Source: DATMBL01 sp050735975
Lineage (GTDB): Bacteria; Desulfobacterota; Binatia; UBA9968
Length of the DNA: 20,817 nt
Reading direction: 5' to 3'
NCBI GenBank assembly: GCA_050735975.1
Contig: JBOHVS010000171.1
Location: 1-20,817 of the forward strand
In this document: positions 1 to 7,550 of the stretch, in pieces
How the letters are laid out: each line of letters starts with the position of its first letter
Numbering within the stretch: position 1 is the stretch's first letter
Program-made: the position numbers and the translations under genes
Notes under the pieces: model-generated
The model's database searches: none
Told to the model about the DNA's origin: nothing
Seen by the model: the letters and a program-made list of their open reading frames with translations, nothing else

Positions 1-378
1 GGTTAAAACTAAAGCTTGCTTCGTCTGCCACGGTAGCTCCCCACACTTCGCTCGAAGTTAACGCTTTGTATGCGAGGAGTTATCGGCGACCAGTGCTCAA
101 ACAAACGTCCGGTCGGATTCACTCGCAAATCATTTCTTCCCGGAGGGCTGCCGCTTCAAGGTCAACAAATGACTTCAGCGGCAACGTCTTCACCCGCGAG
201 AGTGTAAACGGATACGCGTCATAATGGCAAGAGAAAAATAGCAAGGAAGGTATGGATCATTGAGAAACATCGAAGGAACAAGTAGCACAACTCACAATCT
301 CAATCAGGAGATTGCGACAGGCGGGAGGCAAGAGGCATGGAACAACGAGAATCTTTCACCTGATCGCAAAAATTTATT
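1..378. other. Left-edge stretch without a recognisable gene
   Basis: I see no convincing gene here. The minus strand between about 220 and 115 holds a short open stretch beginning YDAYPFTLSRVK and ending at a stop, with no start codon or ribosome-binding site; it could be the tail of a decayed gene, but I cannot assign it. A small hairpin lies at 295-314 (7-bp arms caatctc and gagattg around 6 nt) downstream of the NERD gene; it lacks a T-tract on either strand, so it is a weak terminator candidate at best. Confidence 0.4.
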
Positions 379-1191
379 TCATAAGCCGTCTTCCGACGTT
401 GCGGCGTAGTCCGAGAGTTCCCCAAATGTGGGCTGAACCGATTGGAGATGCTCGACAATAGCCTTTTTTTCGTTTTCGGTAATTGGCCGCGTGGCGTCGT
501 AAGTCCGAATGAAATCCACCAGATCCTTGACTCTCAAAACGGACAGCGTAGGCCTGTAAAGTTTGAGCTTCGCGAGTGGGTTTACAAAGAGCAGGAGCGG
601 AACGACGGATGGAGTCTTACTGCGATTGCCAATAAACAAGCCGGCGATACTGCTTGTCACGGCCATGCTGTTGCGTTTGGCTTCCTTGCTGAAGCTGCGC
701 ATCCTGTAGCCGTTGACGAACCACTGTTCTTCATAGCACTTCACGTATCCCGAGTAGTTTTCGGTCTCGATTGCAAAGATGCCGTTCGGACCGATCAGTA
801 AATAATCGACATTGCCCATGCTGTCCGGCAACGCGAGGGAACTCAGCACGAGGTATTCCTCAGGGAGGCTCTGCAAGGCGAGGGTAAGCTCCGACTCTCC
901 TTTTCTCGCAAGAGACCATCGCTGCCACTCCCCAAGGCTCCCCTTCGCAGCCATCAGCACGATCGCCGCCGGGTAAAAGCCTACGTCTGGCAGTTCCGTG
1001 TATGTGAAAACCCCATACGCCAGTAGACCTAAACCCAGGCAGCGCAGTATCTTGGCCAGGTGAACGCGAATAAGACCGGCGGCAAAGTTCCAGGGTTCGG
1101 ACAAACCTCGCATGGCAAGCGGAGAAAGGCAAGGAAAATGCCAAGGCAGCCGACGCCGGTTCGGGGGAAACCAGGGAGCGGAGACGATCAT
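379..1191 (-). CDS. NERD-domain membrane-anchored protein
   Basis: The protein has an N-terminal region with one or two hydrophobic segments (around ILRCLGLGLLAYGVF and FYPAAIVLMAA) followed by a NERD (nuclease-related) domain. The NERD signature is visible as a Glu-containing helix (SLPEEYLVLSSL), then GNVDYLLIGPNGIFAIETEN, then YSGYV and a Trp-containing strand, the usual order of the family's predicted nuclease core. NERD proteins are thought to be nucleic-acid processing enzymes related to restriction endonucleases, but most are uncharacterised. The reading frame stays open upstream to a TTG at 1230; I prefer the ATG at 1191. A second ATG at 1113 would also keep the membrane segment and the whole domain. 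No strong Shine-Dalgarno decides between them. No functional partner lies next to it. Confidence 0.75.
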   Translation of the reverse strand: MIVSAPWFPPNRRRLPWHFPCLSPLAMRGLSEPWNFAAGLIRVHLAKILRCLGLGLLAYGVFTYTELPDVGFYPAAIVLMAAKGSLGEWQRWSLARKGESELTLALQSLPEEYLVLSSLALPDSMGNVDYLLIGPNGIFAIETENYSGYVKCYEEQWFVNGYRMRSFSKEAKRNSMAVTSSIAGLFIGNRSKTPSVVPLLLFVNPLAKLKLYRPTLSVLRVKDLVDFIRTYDATRPITENEKKAIVEHLQSVQPTFGELSDYAATSEDGL

Positions 1192-1250
1192 GGCAGTGAC
1201 AAAACACGGCAACCGTGACAAAGATGGCAAGGGGAAGCAGGCGTCACCGC

Positions 1251-1327
1251 ACCCTTCGACAGCGTCTCAGGGCGATCGGCCAAGTAATGAAACCATCGAG
1301 CCGCTCGTGAGCTTGGTCGAAGCACGG
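1251..1327 (-). repeat. Bimodular palindromic repeat, copy 1 (degenerate)
   Basis: Two modules occur here: cccttcgac-N5-ctcaggg at about 1252-1272, and ccgctcgtgagc...gtcgaa..acgg at about 1301-1327. Both correspond, on the opposite strand and in matching order, to the two modules of the better preserved copy at 3701-3797. The element lies just downstream of the tctC-like gene that ends at 1392. Related CCTGAGC...GTCGAAGG palindromes are common dispersed repeats in many environmental bacterial genomes; that part is recollection, not search. Confidence 0.55.
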
Positions 1328-1391
1328 TTAGAGATTTTACACACGGTCCGGCTAAGCAAATGCGCCTTTTTCACCAGCCCGGAAAGACTCA

Positions 1392-2426
1392 TCACTTTTT
1401 CGGCAACAAAATCTCCTTCAGCTTGGCCACGATTTCGGGTTTGGCCTCGTAAAGACTCGCCAACGTCCTTGCAATCGTCGGACCGTCAATCACTTCGATA
1501 TCAAGCTTGGCTTTGTTCGCCTCGGCGAGAAATTCCTTATCTTTGAGCGTTTGCACGAAGGCCTTCTGCAAAGTTTCAAGCCGCTCCTTCGGCATTCCGG
1601 GCGGAACCGAGTACGGGAATTGCGCTCCGTGGGCGCTGTCGGCGATTCTCAATAGCTCTTTAGCTTGCCCGGTCTTGGCGTAGTTGATCGCAAGCGGCAC
1701 CTTTGTGTATTTCGGGTGAGACTTGAGCGTCACCTGCAAAACTGCGTGAATCTTGCCGCTTTCGTAAGCCGATCGCCATACGGTTTCAACGGTTTGCCAC
1801 GAGCCACAGTAACCGTCAACCTCGCCCGATTCGACGGCGAGACGCGCCTTAGCTCCTCCTTTGTAACCGTCGATCACCTCCGCCGGTAAATTCAACGCGA
1901 CTTTGAGCAGCTTGGGAATGTCCGAGGTGCTGGTGCCGGGGCCGATCGCGGAAATCTTCATGGGTCGTTTAGCGTTGATCCAATCATTCATATTCGAGAC
2001 GCCGCTTTTATCATTGAACGTGCAGACGGTATCGTACGGACTCGGTACGCCGAGATAGCCGAATTTGCGACCGTCGAATTGCACGGCGGCGTTTCCCATG
2101 ACGTGCTGCAACACCAGAGGCGCCGCCCATGCGCCGATCGTGAGCCCATCCGGTTTCGCGCGCTTGAAAAGATGGTTGGCCGCGATGATACCGCCCGCGC
2201 CGGTCATGTTCTCGACGACGGTCGCCGGACCACCGGGAACGTGTTTCGGAAAGTGCTTCGCAATCGTGCGGGTGTAGAGATCAAACGACCCTCCAGGCGA
2301 GTACCCGACGATAAAATGGATCGTTTTGCCTTTGTAGAAGTCCTGCGCCTTTGCGGGTATCGCGCTCGCCGCAACGCCGCCGAGGGCAACCACCAGTGCC
2401 AAAAGCAGTTTAAATGTTCTGATCAT
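1392..2426 (-). CDS. TctC/Bug-family periplasmic substrate-binding protein 1
   Basis: This 344-residue protein is the extracytoplasmic binding component of a tripartite tricarboxylate transporter (TTT). Residues 1-27 form a signal peptide (MIRTF, a hydrophobic core, then AKAQ). The mature protein opens with the family hallmark DFYKGKTIHFIVGYSPGGS, followed by the GGIIAAN segment near residue 80 that contributes to carboxylate binding. Bug proteins bind small organic acids or amides in a closed cleft. The start is well supported by GGGAGG at 2431-2436. The gene lies 54 bp downstream of the ThDP-decarboxylase beta gene on the same strand and is probably co-transcribed. No TctA/TctB genes accompany it; it may share those at 14768-16752 or work as an orphan or sensory Bug protein. 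It is clearly distinct in sequence from the TctC at 13676. Confidence 0.92.
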   Translation of the reverse strand: MIRTFKLLLALVVALGGVAASAIPAKAQDFYKGKTIHFIVGYSPGGSFDLYTRTIAKHFPKHVPGGPATVVENMTGAGGIIAANHLFKRAKPDGLTIGAWAAPLVLQHVMGNAAVQFDGRKFGYLGVPSPYDTVCTFNDKSGVSNMNDWINAKRPMKISAIGPGTSTSDIPKLLKVALNLPAEVIDGYKGGAKARLAVESGEVDGYCGSWQTVETVWRSAYESGKIHAVLQVTLKSHPKYTKVPLAINYAKTGQAKELLRIADSAHGAQFPYSVPPGMPKERLETLQKAFVQTLKDKEFLAEANKAKLDIEVIDGPTIARTLASLYEAKPEIVAKLKEILLPKK

Positions 2427-2480
2427 GAAACCTCCCAGTAGTTATATAGACGCTCTCGCAATGTAAACATTCAGACGGAG

Positions 2481-3083
2481 CTATCCCCTGCCTATGAAGG
2501 GAATCGTTTTGTTTTCAGTCCGCTCCAGATATCGTACGAACGTGTACTTGTTCTCGGCGAGGTCCGTGGCCGGACGCGGGATCTCGCGGTGCAATAAGCT
2601 TTCCTCGACCTTGCAAACTACAAAGCCAAGCTCGTCAACTTCCAGGACCGCCAACCCGTCCTGCTTAAACTGATCCAGTTGCTGAATCGTCTGTGCATTC
2701 TTAATTCCCGCGCCCCTGGCCATCGCCGCCAAATCCGTATTGCCGGCCGTTGCCGTGGGATAGCTGATCCGACTGCCGCTGTAAACGCCGTTGTCGAACA
2801 CATAGACGACCAGGTTTTTCGGCTGCAGGTTTCCCAACGTCGCAAGATTAAACAAAGACAAAAGAATGCTGCCATCGGAGTCCAGAACAAGGACCTTTCG
2901 ATGCGGCAGCGCCAGCGCTAATCCCATGCCCACCCCCACGGCGCAGCCCATCATGCCGACGAGCAGGTTTCCCTCGTGTTTCGAAAGATGCGACCATTCG
3001 ATACGCTGCCCGCTTTGCGAGGTCACGACTAGTTGGTTCGTCACGCGCGCAGCAAGCAGCTCCAGGCATTCGTACCGAATCAT
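2481..3083 (-). CDS. ThDP-dependent 2-oxoacid decarboxylase, beta (PP-domain) subunit, sulfopyruvate decarboxylase-like
   Basis: This 200-residue protein is the diphosphate-binding half of a split thiamine-diphosphate enzyme, resembling sulfopyruvate decarboxylase beta (ComE) and phosphonopyruvate decarboxylase C-termini. The ThDP/Mg motif runs from DSDGS (68-72) to FDNGVY (96-101); Asp70 and Asn98 are the likely metal ligands. The usual first Gly of GDG is Ser69. The GNLLVGMMGCAVGVGMGLAL stretch precedes it as in the family. The ATG overlaps the stop of the alpha gene by 4 bp (ATGA), so the two are translationally coupled and should form an alpha-beta complex. Members act on 3-carbon 2-oxoacids (sulfopyruvate, phosphonopyruvate) or related acids; no coenzyme-M or phosphonate genes are nearby, so the substrate is probably different. 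The tctC-like gene follows at 54 bp. Confidence 0.88.
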   Translation of the reverse strand: MIRYECLELLAARVTNQLVVTSQSGQRIEWSHLSKHEGNLLVGMMGCAVGVGMGLALALPHRKVLVLDSDGSILLSLFNLATLGNLQPKNLVVYVFDNGVYSGSRISYPTATAGNTDLAAMARGAGIKNAQTIQQLDQFKQDGLAVLEVDELGFVVCKVEESLLHREIPRPATDLAENKYTFVRYLERTENKTIPFIGRG

Positions 3084-3586
3084 ACGGTAAACTCCCCGCC
3101 GAAGAGCAGCGCCACCGGGCTGCGCAAAGAGTTCGCCGCGCGCACCGCGTCTTTTACCTTGATCTCGAGCCGCGCGCCCTCTTCGAGGACGACGTGCTCG
3201 ACGCCTAACGCCTGCAAGAGCGGTACGGTGCGATTGCCGATTGTCGCATAGAGAAAACTGTTCCGCTGATCAGGAAAACCGCCGAGATATCCCACCACCA
3301 GTAACAGCGGCACGCCCAACTGCTTACCGAGCACCAGAAGAGGATAGCCGGATACATACAATCCGGTATTCTCCAGATATATCGCGGCTTGTTTGCCGCC
3401 GAGCGTCGCGCCCGCGGCGATCGTCACGGCTTCGGCTTCGCTCGCCACCGGCACCAACTCCATATCCGGATCGTCGCGAATAAGCGGAATGATTTGACTC
3501 AGCCTCGTCTCAGGCAAGTATGTGACGAAATTGATGCCCGAGTCCTTTAGACTCTGAACAAGTCTCTTTGCCAGCTCATCTGTCAT
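3080..3586 (-). CDS. ThDP-dependent 2-oxoacid decarboxylase, alpha (Pyr-domain) subunit, sulfopyruvate decarboxylase-like
   Basis: This 168-residue protein is the pyrimidine-binding half of the split ThDP enzyme, similar in size and layout to ComD. Residues 45-62 (PVASEAEAVTIAAGATLGG) match the family's segment that carries the catalytic Glu, here probably Glu50, which activates the aminopyrimidine. The later GKQLGVPLLLVVGYLG helix-strand is also typical. The C-terminus, PVALLFGGEFTV, recurs almost exactly as a fossil at 7214-7270. The upstream Shine-Dalgarno is poor (aaagtacgatct before ATG). The active site needs both alpha and beta chains. A 302-bp gap carrying a palindromic repeat separates it from the molybdenum-enzyme gene, so it may be transcribed separately. 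Confidence 0.88.
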   Translation of the reverse strand: MTDELAKRLVQSLKDSGINFVTYLPETRLSQIIPLIRDDPDMELVPVASEAEAVTIAAGATLGGKQAAIYLENTGLYVSGYPLLVLGKQLGVPLLLVVGYLGGFPDQRNSFLYATIGNRTVPLLQALGVEHVVLEEGARLEIKVKDAVRAANSLRSPVALLFGGEFTV

Positions 3587-3888
3587 AGATCGTACTTTGC
3601 ATTATCAACGGATGAGTTTCGCTGCAACAGGTTAGCTCTCGTCAGTCGCTCCGTTAGGCTCGCGTGGTTAGGACTTCCTGTCTTTTGAGAGATTGCGTCG
3701 CATCTCCGTTCATGGTTCGACGGGCTCACCACGAACGGAGATGAATCCTAGTAAGACGATTCTCGGCCGTTCGTCCTGAGCAAGTCGAAGGGCGAACAGT
3801 GAATTACGACACCGTCTCCGATGGGATAGAGAAAACTCACTTCGAGTCGCGCAAGCGTGCATGTGGTGGCGAAGTGGCGCGAACAGAT
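3587..3888. other. Repeat-bearing intergenic spacer
   Basis: This 302-bp spacer separates the molybdenum-enzyme stop from the ThDP alpha start. Besides the palindromic repeat at 3701-3797 I see no gene. It is the most likely place for a promoter of the alpha-beta-tctC trio, but I could not identify a convincing -35/-10 pair. Confidence 0.5.
3701..3797 (+). repeat. Bimodular palindromic repeat, copy 2
   Basis: Two adjacent palindromes are visible. The first has 16-nt arms at 3701-3716 (catctccgttcatggt) and 3728-3743 (accacgaacggagatg), matching at 15 of 16 positions around an 11-nt loop. The second, at 3769-3797, begins gttcgtcctgagc and ends gtcgaagggcgaac. The same two modules occur in reverse orientation at 1251-1327, and a CCCTGAGC...GAAGGGT relative lies at 7372-7438. 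This is a dispersed MITE- or REP-like element by structure, with no coding capacity. Confidence 0.75.
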
Positions 3889-6162
3889 CTACTTCTGAGA
3901 TGCCTTCGCACCACTCTTCAGCGCGCTTAGAACTTTTTCCGCGGTGATCGGCAGTTCATAGATCCGCGCGCCTACCGCGTCATGCACAGCGTTGGCGACC
4001 GCCGCCGCGACCGGCACAACCGGCGGCTCGCCGATACTCATCCCGCCGTACGGCCCGTTTCCAACCGGCATTTCCTGCACGATGGTTTTGAGCGGTGGAA
4101 TGTCCCGGATCGAGGGAATCTTGTTGTCGCCGAAGTTGGTCGCGATCACCTTGCCGCCGTCAATCAAGACCTGCTCCATAAGCGCGTAGCCCAAACCCAT
4201 AACCACTCCACCATCGATTTGGCCCTGATGCATGAGCGGGTTCAGCACCGTTCCCGTGCTATGCGCCGTCGTGAACTGCTTGAGCGTTACCTGGCCGGTT
4301 TCCGGATCGATCTCGACCTCGGCGATTTGCGCGCAAACCGCCGCTTCAGGCCCCGATTCGAAACCCTTGTAGAAGCCATGACCGCGAATCGGCGCGCCCA
4401 TGGCGATCACGCTCTCGCCGTAGCCGATCCCTTCTCCCCGCGGCGTACGAACCGCTCCGTCGCCAGTTAATAGAAGCTGCTCTCTGGGAACGCCAAGGGT
4501 TTTGCTCGCGACCTCCAGGAGTCGTTCTTTCGCCTCACCAGCCGCAAGCCGTGTGGCATTGCCGAAGATGCGCGTAGCGCGGCTGGCGCCGACTCCGGTA
4601 TCCGGCCCGACCTGGCTCGTATCCAGCGTCTCGATCCAAACCCTTTCCACGGGAACTTTCAGCTCTTCGGCGGCGACCAGCCGCATCGCCGTGTGTGTCC
4701 CCGCCCCCTGATCCAACATCGCGGTGGAAATCGTGACATTCCCTTGCGCGTCGATCGTCACGAAGGCGTGGCACTCTCCTCCCAGCGGCAGCCATTGCGC
4801 GACGGCTACGCCACGCCCTGTATGTTTCGATTTCGGCCGGTGGTACCCCGACGCTTCGACAGCCTTTTGCAATATCTCGCCACTCTTGATGTGCGGGATG
4901 ACGTGACCGATCGGCGAAACGTCGCCATCCCGCAGCAAATTTTTTTGCCTGAAAACCGCCGGATCGACCCCCAGCCGCTTCGCCACAAGATCCATCTGCG
5001 ACTCGTTGGCAAAAAAACCCTGCGGATCTCCCGGCGCCCTCATGTGTCCGCAGGGAATCTTGTTCGTGTAAACAATCTTTTCCTCGATGAAGACGTTCGG
5101 TATCTTGTACGGTCCCGCCGCTTCTTTCGGACCGACGAGATACCCTTGCGGTTTGAAGGCTCCATACGCGCCGCTGTCGAATACGTACTCCATTCGATGA
5201 GCGACAAGCCGGCCGTCTTTGTTGACCCCGGATTTGACCCGAACGATGGCGGCGTGCCGCGGATTGCCGGCGAGAAATTCTTCGTCATAATCCATCACCA
5301 TCTTCACGGGGCGTCCGCTGTTCAAAGACAACACGTAGCAGACCGGCACATCCATGAAGTCGCCCTTGCCGCCGAAACAACCGCCGATGTAACAGGGGTG
5401 GACGATAAAGCTCTCGAGATCTTTTCCCAACGCCGTGGCAACTTGCTCCCTGAGCGCGAAAGGAACTTTTGAGCAAGCCCAGATGTCGGCGCCCCTTTTG
5501 TCTTTCGCATTCACCACGCACGAGTGCGGCTCTATGTAACCCTGATGCACCGGTTTCGTAATAAAAGTGTTCTCGACGATAATTTCGGCGTCCCGGAAGC
5601 CTGCCTCCACGTCTCCTTTGCTCCAGCTCATATCAACGAAAACGTTGCACGGTATCTTGATCGGGTGCAGAAGGCCGCGGTAACTCGCGACATTCGGATG
5701 GAGAAGCGGCGACGCCGGCTTGAGCGCTTCGAGAGGATCGAGAAGCGCCGGCATTTCCTCGTACTCGACCTCGATGAGATTCACGGCTTCTTCCGCAATC
5801 TCTTCGCTCTCCGCCGCAACGGCGGCAACTTTCTCGCCAATGAAGCGGACGATGCCATCGGCAAGGACCGGCATGTCGTAGATTTTCCGTCCGATCAGCA
5901 GACCTTTCACGCCGTCGCCGGTCGCGACCGCACGCACACCGGGCAGCGCCAAAGCGCGGCTGAGATCGATTTTTTTGATCATCCCGTAAGGAATGGGACT
6001 TCTTAAAACTTTGCACCAGAGCATGCCTGGCAAAACCACGTCCGTCGCATAGATTGCCCGCCCCGATACCTTATCCGGACCTTCGAGCCGCGGGATGGGT
6101 CGCCCGACAAACTTACGGTTTGCCAGCGTAGGCATTGATAAACGTTTGGTGATTTCTTTCAC
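3889..6162 (-). CDS. Xanthine dehydrogenase-family molybdopterin-binding (large) subunit
   Basis: The 757-residue protein is the catalytic molybdenum-cofactor subunit of the xanthine/aldehyde/CO dehydrogenase-type hydroxylases, which insert water-derived oxygen into C-H bonds of heterocycles, aromatics or aldehydes. The a/b hammerhead domain covers about residues 20-130 (RLEGPDKVSGRAIYATDV opens it). Cofactor-binding motifs follow: GGCFGGKGD (260-268), HMRAPGDPQGFFANES and LDQGAGTHTA. The C-terminal GMSIGEPPVVP holds the catalytic Glu at about 712. The start used is GTG at 6162; an ATG at 6135 (MPTLANRKF) is equally reasonable, and neither has a good Shine-Dalgarno. The [2Fe-2S] and FAD subunits normally encoded alongside are absent here and must come from elsewhere. 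It lies 35 bp downstream of the NMT1-like gene, probably in the same transcript. Confidence 0.93.
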   Translation of the reverse strand: MKEITKRLSMPTLANRKFVGRPIPRLEGPDKVSGRAIYATDVVLPGMLWCKVLRSPIPYGMIKKIDLSRALALPGVRAVATGDGVKGLLIGRKIYDMPVLADGIVRFIGEKVAAVAAESEEIAEEAVNLIEVEYEEMPALLDPLEALKPASPLLHPNVASYRGLLHPIKIPCNVFVDMSWSKGDVEAGFRDAEIIVENTFITKPVHQGYIEPHSCVVNAKDKRGADIWACSKVPFALREQVATALGKDLESFIVHPCYIGGCFGGKGDFMDVPVCYVLSLNSGRPVKMVMDYDEEFLAGNPRHAAIVRVKSGVNKDGRLVAHRMEYVFDSGAYGAFKPQGYLVGPKEAAGPYKIPNVFIEEKIVYTNKIPCGHMRAPGDPQGFFANESQMDLVAKRLGVDPAVFRQKNLLRDGDVSPIGHVIPHIKSGEILQKAVEASGYHRPKSKHTGRGVAVAQWLPLGGECHAFVTIDAQGNVTISTAMLDQGAGTHTAMRLVAAEELKVPVERVWIETLDTSQVGPDTGVGASRATRIFGNATRLAAGEAKERLLEVASKTLGVPREQLLLTGDGAVRTPRGEGIGYGESVIAMGAPIRGHGFYKGFESGPEAAVCAQIAEVEIDPETGQVTLKQFTTAHSTGTVLNPLMHQGQIDGGVVMGLGYALMEQVLIDGGKVIATNFGDNKIPSIRDIPPLKTIVQEMPVGNGPYGGMSIGEPPVVPVAAAVANAVHDAVGARIYELPITAEKVLSALKSGAKASQK

Positions 6163-6197
6163 TTGGACTCTATGGGGATCAACGCGCTACTATGGCG

Positions 6198-7178
6198 TTA
6201 ACTTGCCGACTCACCCATCTCTTTGAGAATCTCTCGGGCGATGCTCAAATCGAACACCTCGCCAAGGGGCACCTCTCTCTTGAGCTTGATGTTTAACCTT
6301 GTGCTATTAATTACTTTTTCCAGTGTTTCGTCCGAAACTATCAGATTTCGGCTAAAATTCGTCGCCGTGGCATCATAGGCCTCCTCGGCGTCCGGCAATT
6401 TCGTCCGACCCCACTTTGCGAGGACCTCGATGGCACCTTTACGGTTATCCAAAATAAACCGGTTGGCCTTCAGCAGAGCCCGAAGAGTCTTTTTGATTTC
6501 GCCCCGATTGTTCCTAAGCTTCTGCTCGTGAACCCCCACCCCGTTAACCGGAAAAACCAGAATATCTCTGACGTAGACCAGCGACTTGAATCCCAGGCTC
6601 TCAGCTTTAAGATTAGCGGGCGGGGAAACGAAACAAGCGTCGACTAACCCCGACTGCAGCTGCGCGAGTCTGGCGGAACTGCTCCCTGCTGCAACAAATT
6701 GCACATCCGTATTCGGATCGAGCTTGAAGTGTTTTGTAGTAAGTCGCGCCAGAATGTCAGTCAGCGATCCAAACGAGCTTACGGCTATTTTTTTTCCTTT
6801 GAGATCCGCGTACGCTTTAATCTTTGGACTGACCACGGCCACGTGGTTGGGTCTTTCGATTAGAATCCCAGCGACCTTAATTGGAAGTCCTCTCAAGTTG
6901 CCGGTGACAATCGATTGCAGGATCAAATTGTAATCGATATTCCCGGCAGCGAGAGCTGCTATGGAAACATTGGCATTCATTTGGATGAGCTCGGCCTCGA
7001 GCCCCTCTTCCTTGAAAAAGCCCTTAAATTTGGCGACTCCGCCGCTGAGGAACGACATGTCGGGATTTGAAACCGCGATTCGTATCTTTTGCGCCTCGGC
7101 CGAGCCGACAAAAAAGACCGTGGTCACCAGTATCGCGACGCTGAAAGCTCTCATGAATCCGGGACGCCAAAGTCTCAT
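6198..7178 (-). CDS. NMT1/SsuA-like ABC-type substrate-binding protein
   Basis: This 326-residue periplasmic binding protein belongs to the NMT1/THI5-SsuA-TauA group (type 2 periplasmic fold). Residues 1-29 are a signal peptide ending SAEAQ. The mature start KIRIAVSNPDMSFLSG and GFFKEEGLEAELIQM is the typical first lobe, followed by NIDYNLILQS and DLKGKKIAVSSFGS, both family landmarks. Relatives bind sulfonates, nitrate, pyrimidine precursors or aromatic acids. No ABC ATPase or permease gene is next to it, so it is an orphan binder in this locus. The reading frame stays open upstream to 7304, but AGGAGG at 7187-7192 and the signal peptide fix the start at 7178. The molybdenum-enzyme gene follows after 35 bp. 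Confidence 0.9.
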   Translation of the reverse strand: MRLWRPGFMRAFSVAILVTTVFFVGSAEAQKIRIAVSNPDMSFLSGGVAKFKGFFKEEGLEAELIQMNANVSIAALAAGNIDYNLILQSIVTGNLRGLPIKVAGILIERPNHVAVVSPKIKAYADLKGKKIAVSSFGSLTDILARLTTKHFKLDPNTDVQFVAAGSSSARLAQLQSGLVDACFVSPPANLKAESLGFKSLVYVRDILVFPVNGVGVHEQKLRNNRGEIKKTLRALLKANRFILDNRKGAIEVLAKWGRTKLPDAEEAYDATATNFSRNLIVSDETLEKVINSTRLNIKLKREVPLGEVFDLSIAREILKEMGESAS

Positions 7179-7183
7179 TTTGT

Positions 7184-7192
7184 TTACCTCCT
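7184..7192 (-). promoter_or_regulatory. Strong ribosome-binding site deciding the start at 7178
   Basis: On the minus strand this reads aggaggtaa, 5 nt before the ATG at 7178. It rules out the 42-codon longer version of the NMT1-like gene, whose extra residues overlap the fossil at 7214-7270. Confidence 0.85.
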
Positions 7193-7213
7193 GAGTTAAT
7201 TTAATTATGATGG

Positions 7214-7270
7214 TCACACGGTGAACTCGCCCGTAAACAGCAAGGCTACCGGTTGTTTGATCGCGTGCAT
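7214..7270 (-). pseudogene. C-terminal remnant of a second ThDP-decarboxylase alpha subunit
   Basis: The minus strand here encodes HAIKQPVALLFTGEFTV followed directly by a stop. The last 12 residues match the C-terminus of the intact alpha subunit ending at 3080 (PVALLFGGEFTV) at 11 of 12 positions, including the stop. No start or upstream coding continues from it; the adjacent sequence is a run of hairpin repeats. It is therefore the tail of a lost paralogue that once lay directly before the NMT1-like gene. Confidence 0.75.
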
Positions 7271-7291
7271 ACTGCCAATAAAACTGACTCA

Positions 7292-7339
7292 CTCCCAGCT
7301 TCAAGCTGGGAGGTTCGATCCGGTCGGCTAAAAGCCGAC
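7292..7339. repeat. Two adjacent hairpins inside the decayed segment
   Basis: The first hairpin is a perfect inverted repeat with 10-bp arms (ctcccagctt / aagctgggag) around a single base, at 7292-7312. The second has 7-bp arms gtcggct / agccgac around aaa, at 7323-7339. They sit between the C-terminal and internal fragments of the decayed ThDP alpha gene, so they were probably acquired during or after its inactivation. Neither is followed by a clear T-tract. Confidence 0.8.
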
Positions 7340-7371
7340 TATAACCTACCGCCCTCCCCCACGATCAGTGA

Positions 7372-7438
7372 GTCACCCTGAGCGTGAGCGAAGGGTCTTG
7401 TCACCTTGATAGATTTCTCGGCTTCGCCTCGAAATGAC
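7372..7438. repeat. Short dispersed repeat bounded by gtca/tgac
   Basis: This 67-bp segment starts gtcaccctgagcg and ends cctcgaaatgac. It contains two imperfect hairpins: accct...agggt at 7375-7396, and tttctcggc...gcctcgaaa at 7414-7434. The CCCTGAGC...GAAGGGT part resembles the second module of the repeat at 3769-3797. A further small hairpin (cgcct-ca-aggcg) follows at 7448-7459. By structure it is a non-coding MITE-like element inserted in the decayed gene. Confidence 0.6.
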
Positions 7439-7464
7439 ACCGTGCTTCGCCTCAAGGCGAGGGG

Positions 7465-7550
7465 TTTCCACCATCCCCGACGGAGACACTAACCAGTAGT
7501 AGCATCGGCACGCCGTACCGGGTGCCCACGGTAAGCAAGTTGTAAGCAGA
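7465..7550 (-). pseudogene. Internal remnant of the second ThDP-decarboxylase alpha subunit
   Basis: Read in the frame shifted from the UbiD fragment, the minus strand gives SAYNLLTVGTRYGVPMLLLV followed by SVSVGDGG. This matches the internal LLVLGKQLGVPLLLVVGYLG segment of the intact alpha subunit in pattern. Downstream the frame runs into repeats and a stop. Together with the C-terminal scrap at 7214-7270 it shows the order of one former alpha-subunit gene. Confidence 0.6.

Noticed and set aside
115..220. Minus-strand tail YDAYPFTLSRVK... as a decayed ATPase or other gene
   Set aside because: It is too short, has no start, and I could not match it securely to any family.
295..314. Terminator for the NERD gene
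   Set aside because: The hairpin is short and no T-tract follows on the relevant strand.
442..801. A 119-codon plus-strand frame opposite the NERD gene
   Set aside because: It is antisense to the NERD domain core and has no supporting motif or ribosome-binding site.
4693..5472. A 259-codon open frame on the plus strand opposite the molybdenum-enzyme gene
   Set aside because: It is antisense to a gene with clear family motifs throughout, has no recognisable domain and is explained by codon bias of the real gene.
7179..7304. A 42-residue N-terminal extension of the NMT1-like protein
   Set aside because: The strong ribosome-binding site at 7184-7192 and the signal peptide place the start at 7178, and the extension overlaps the fossil in a different frame.
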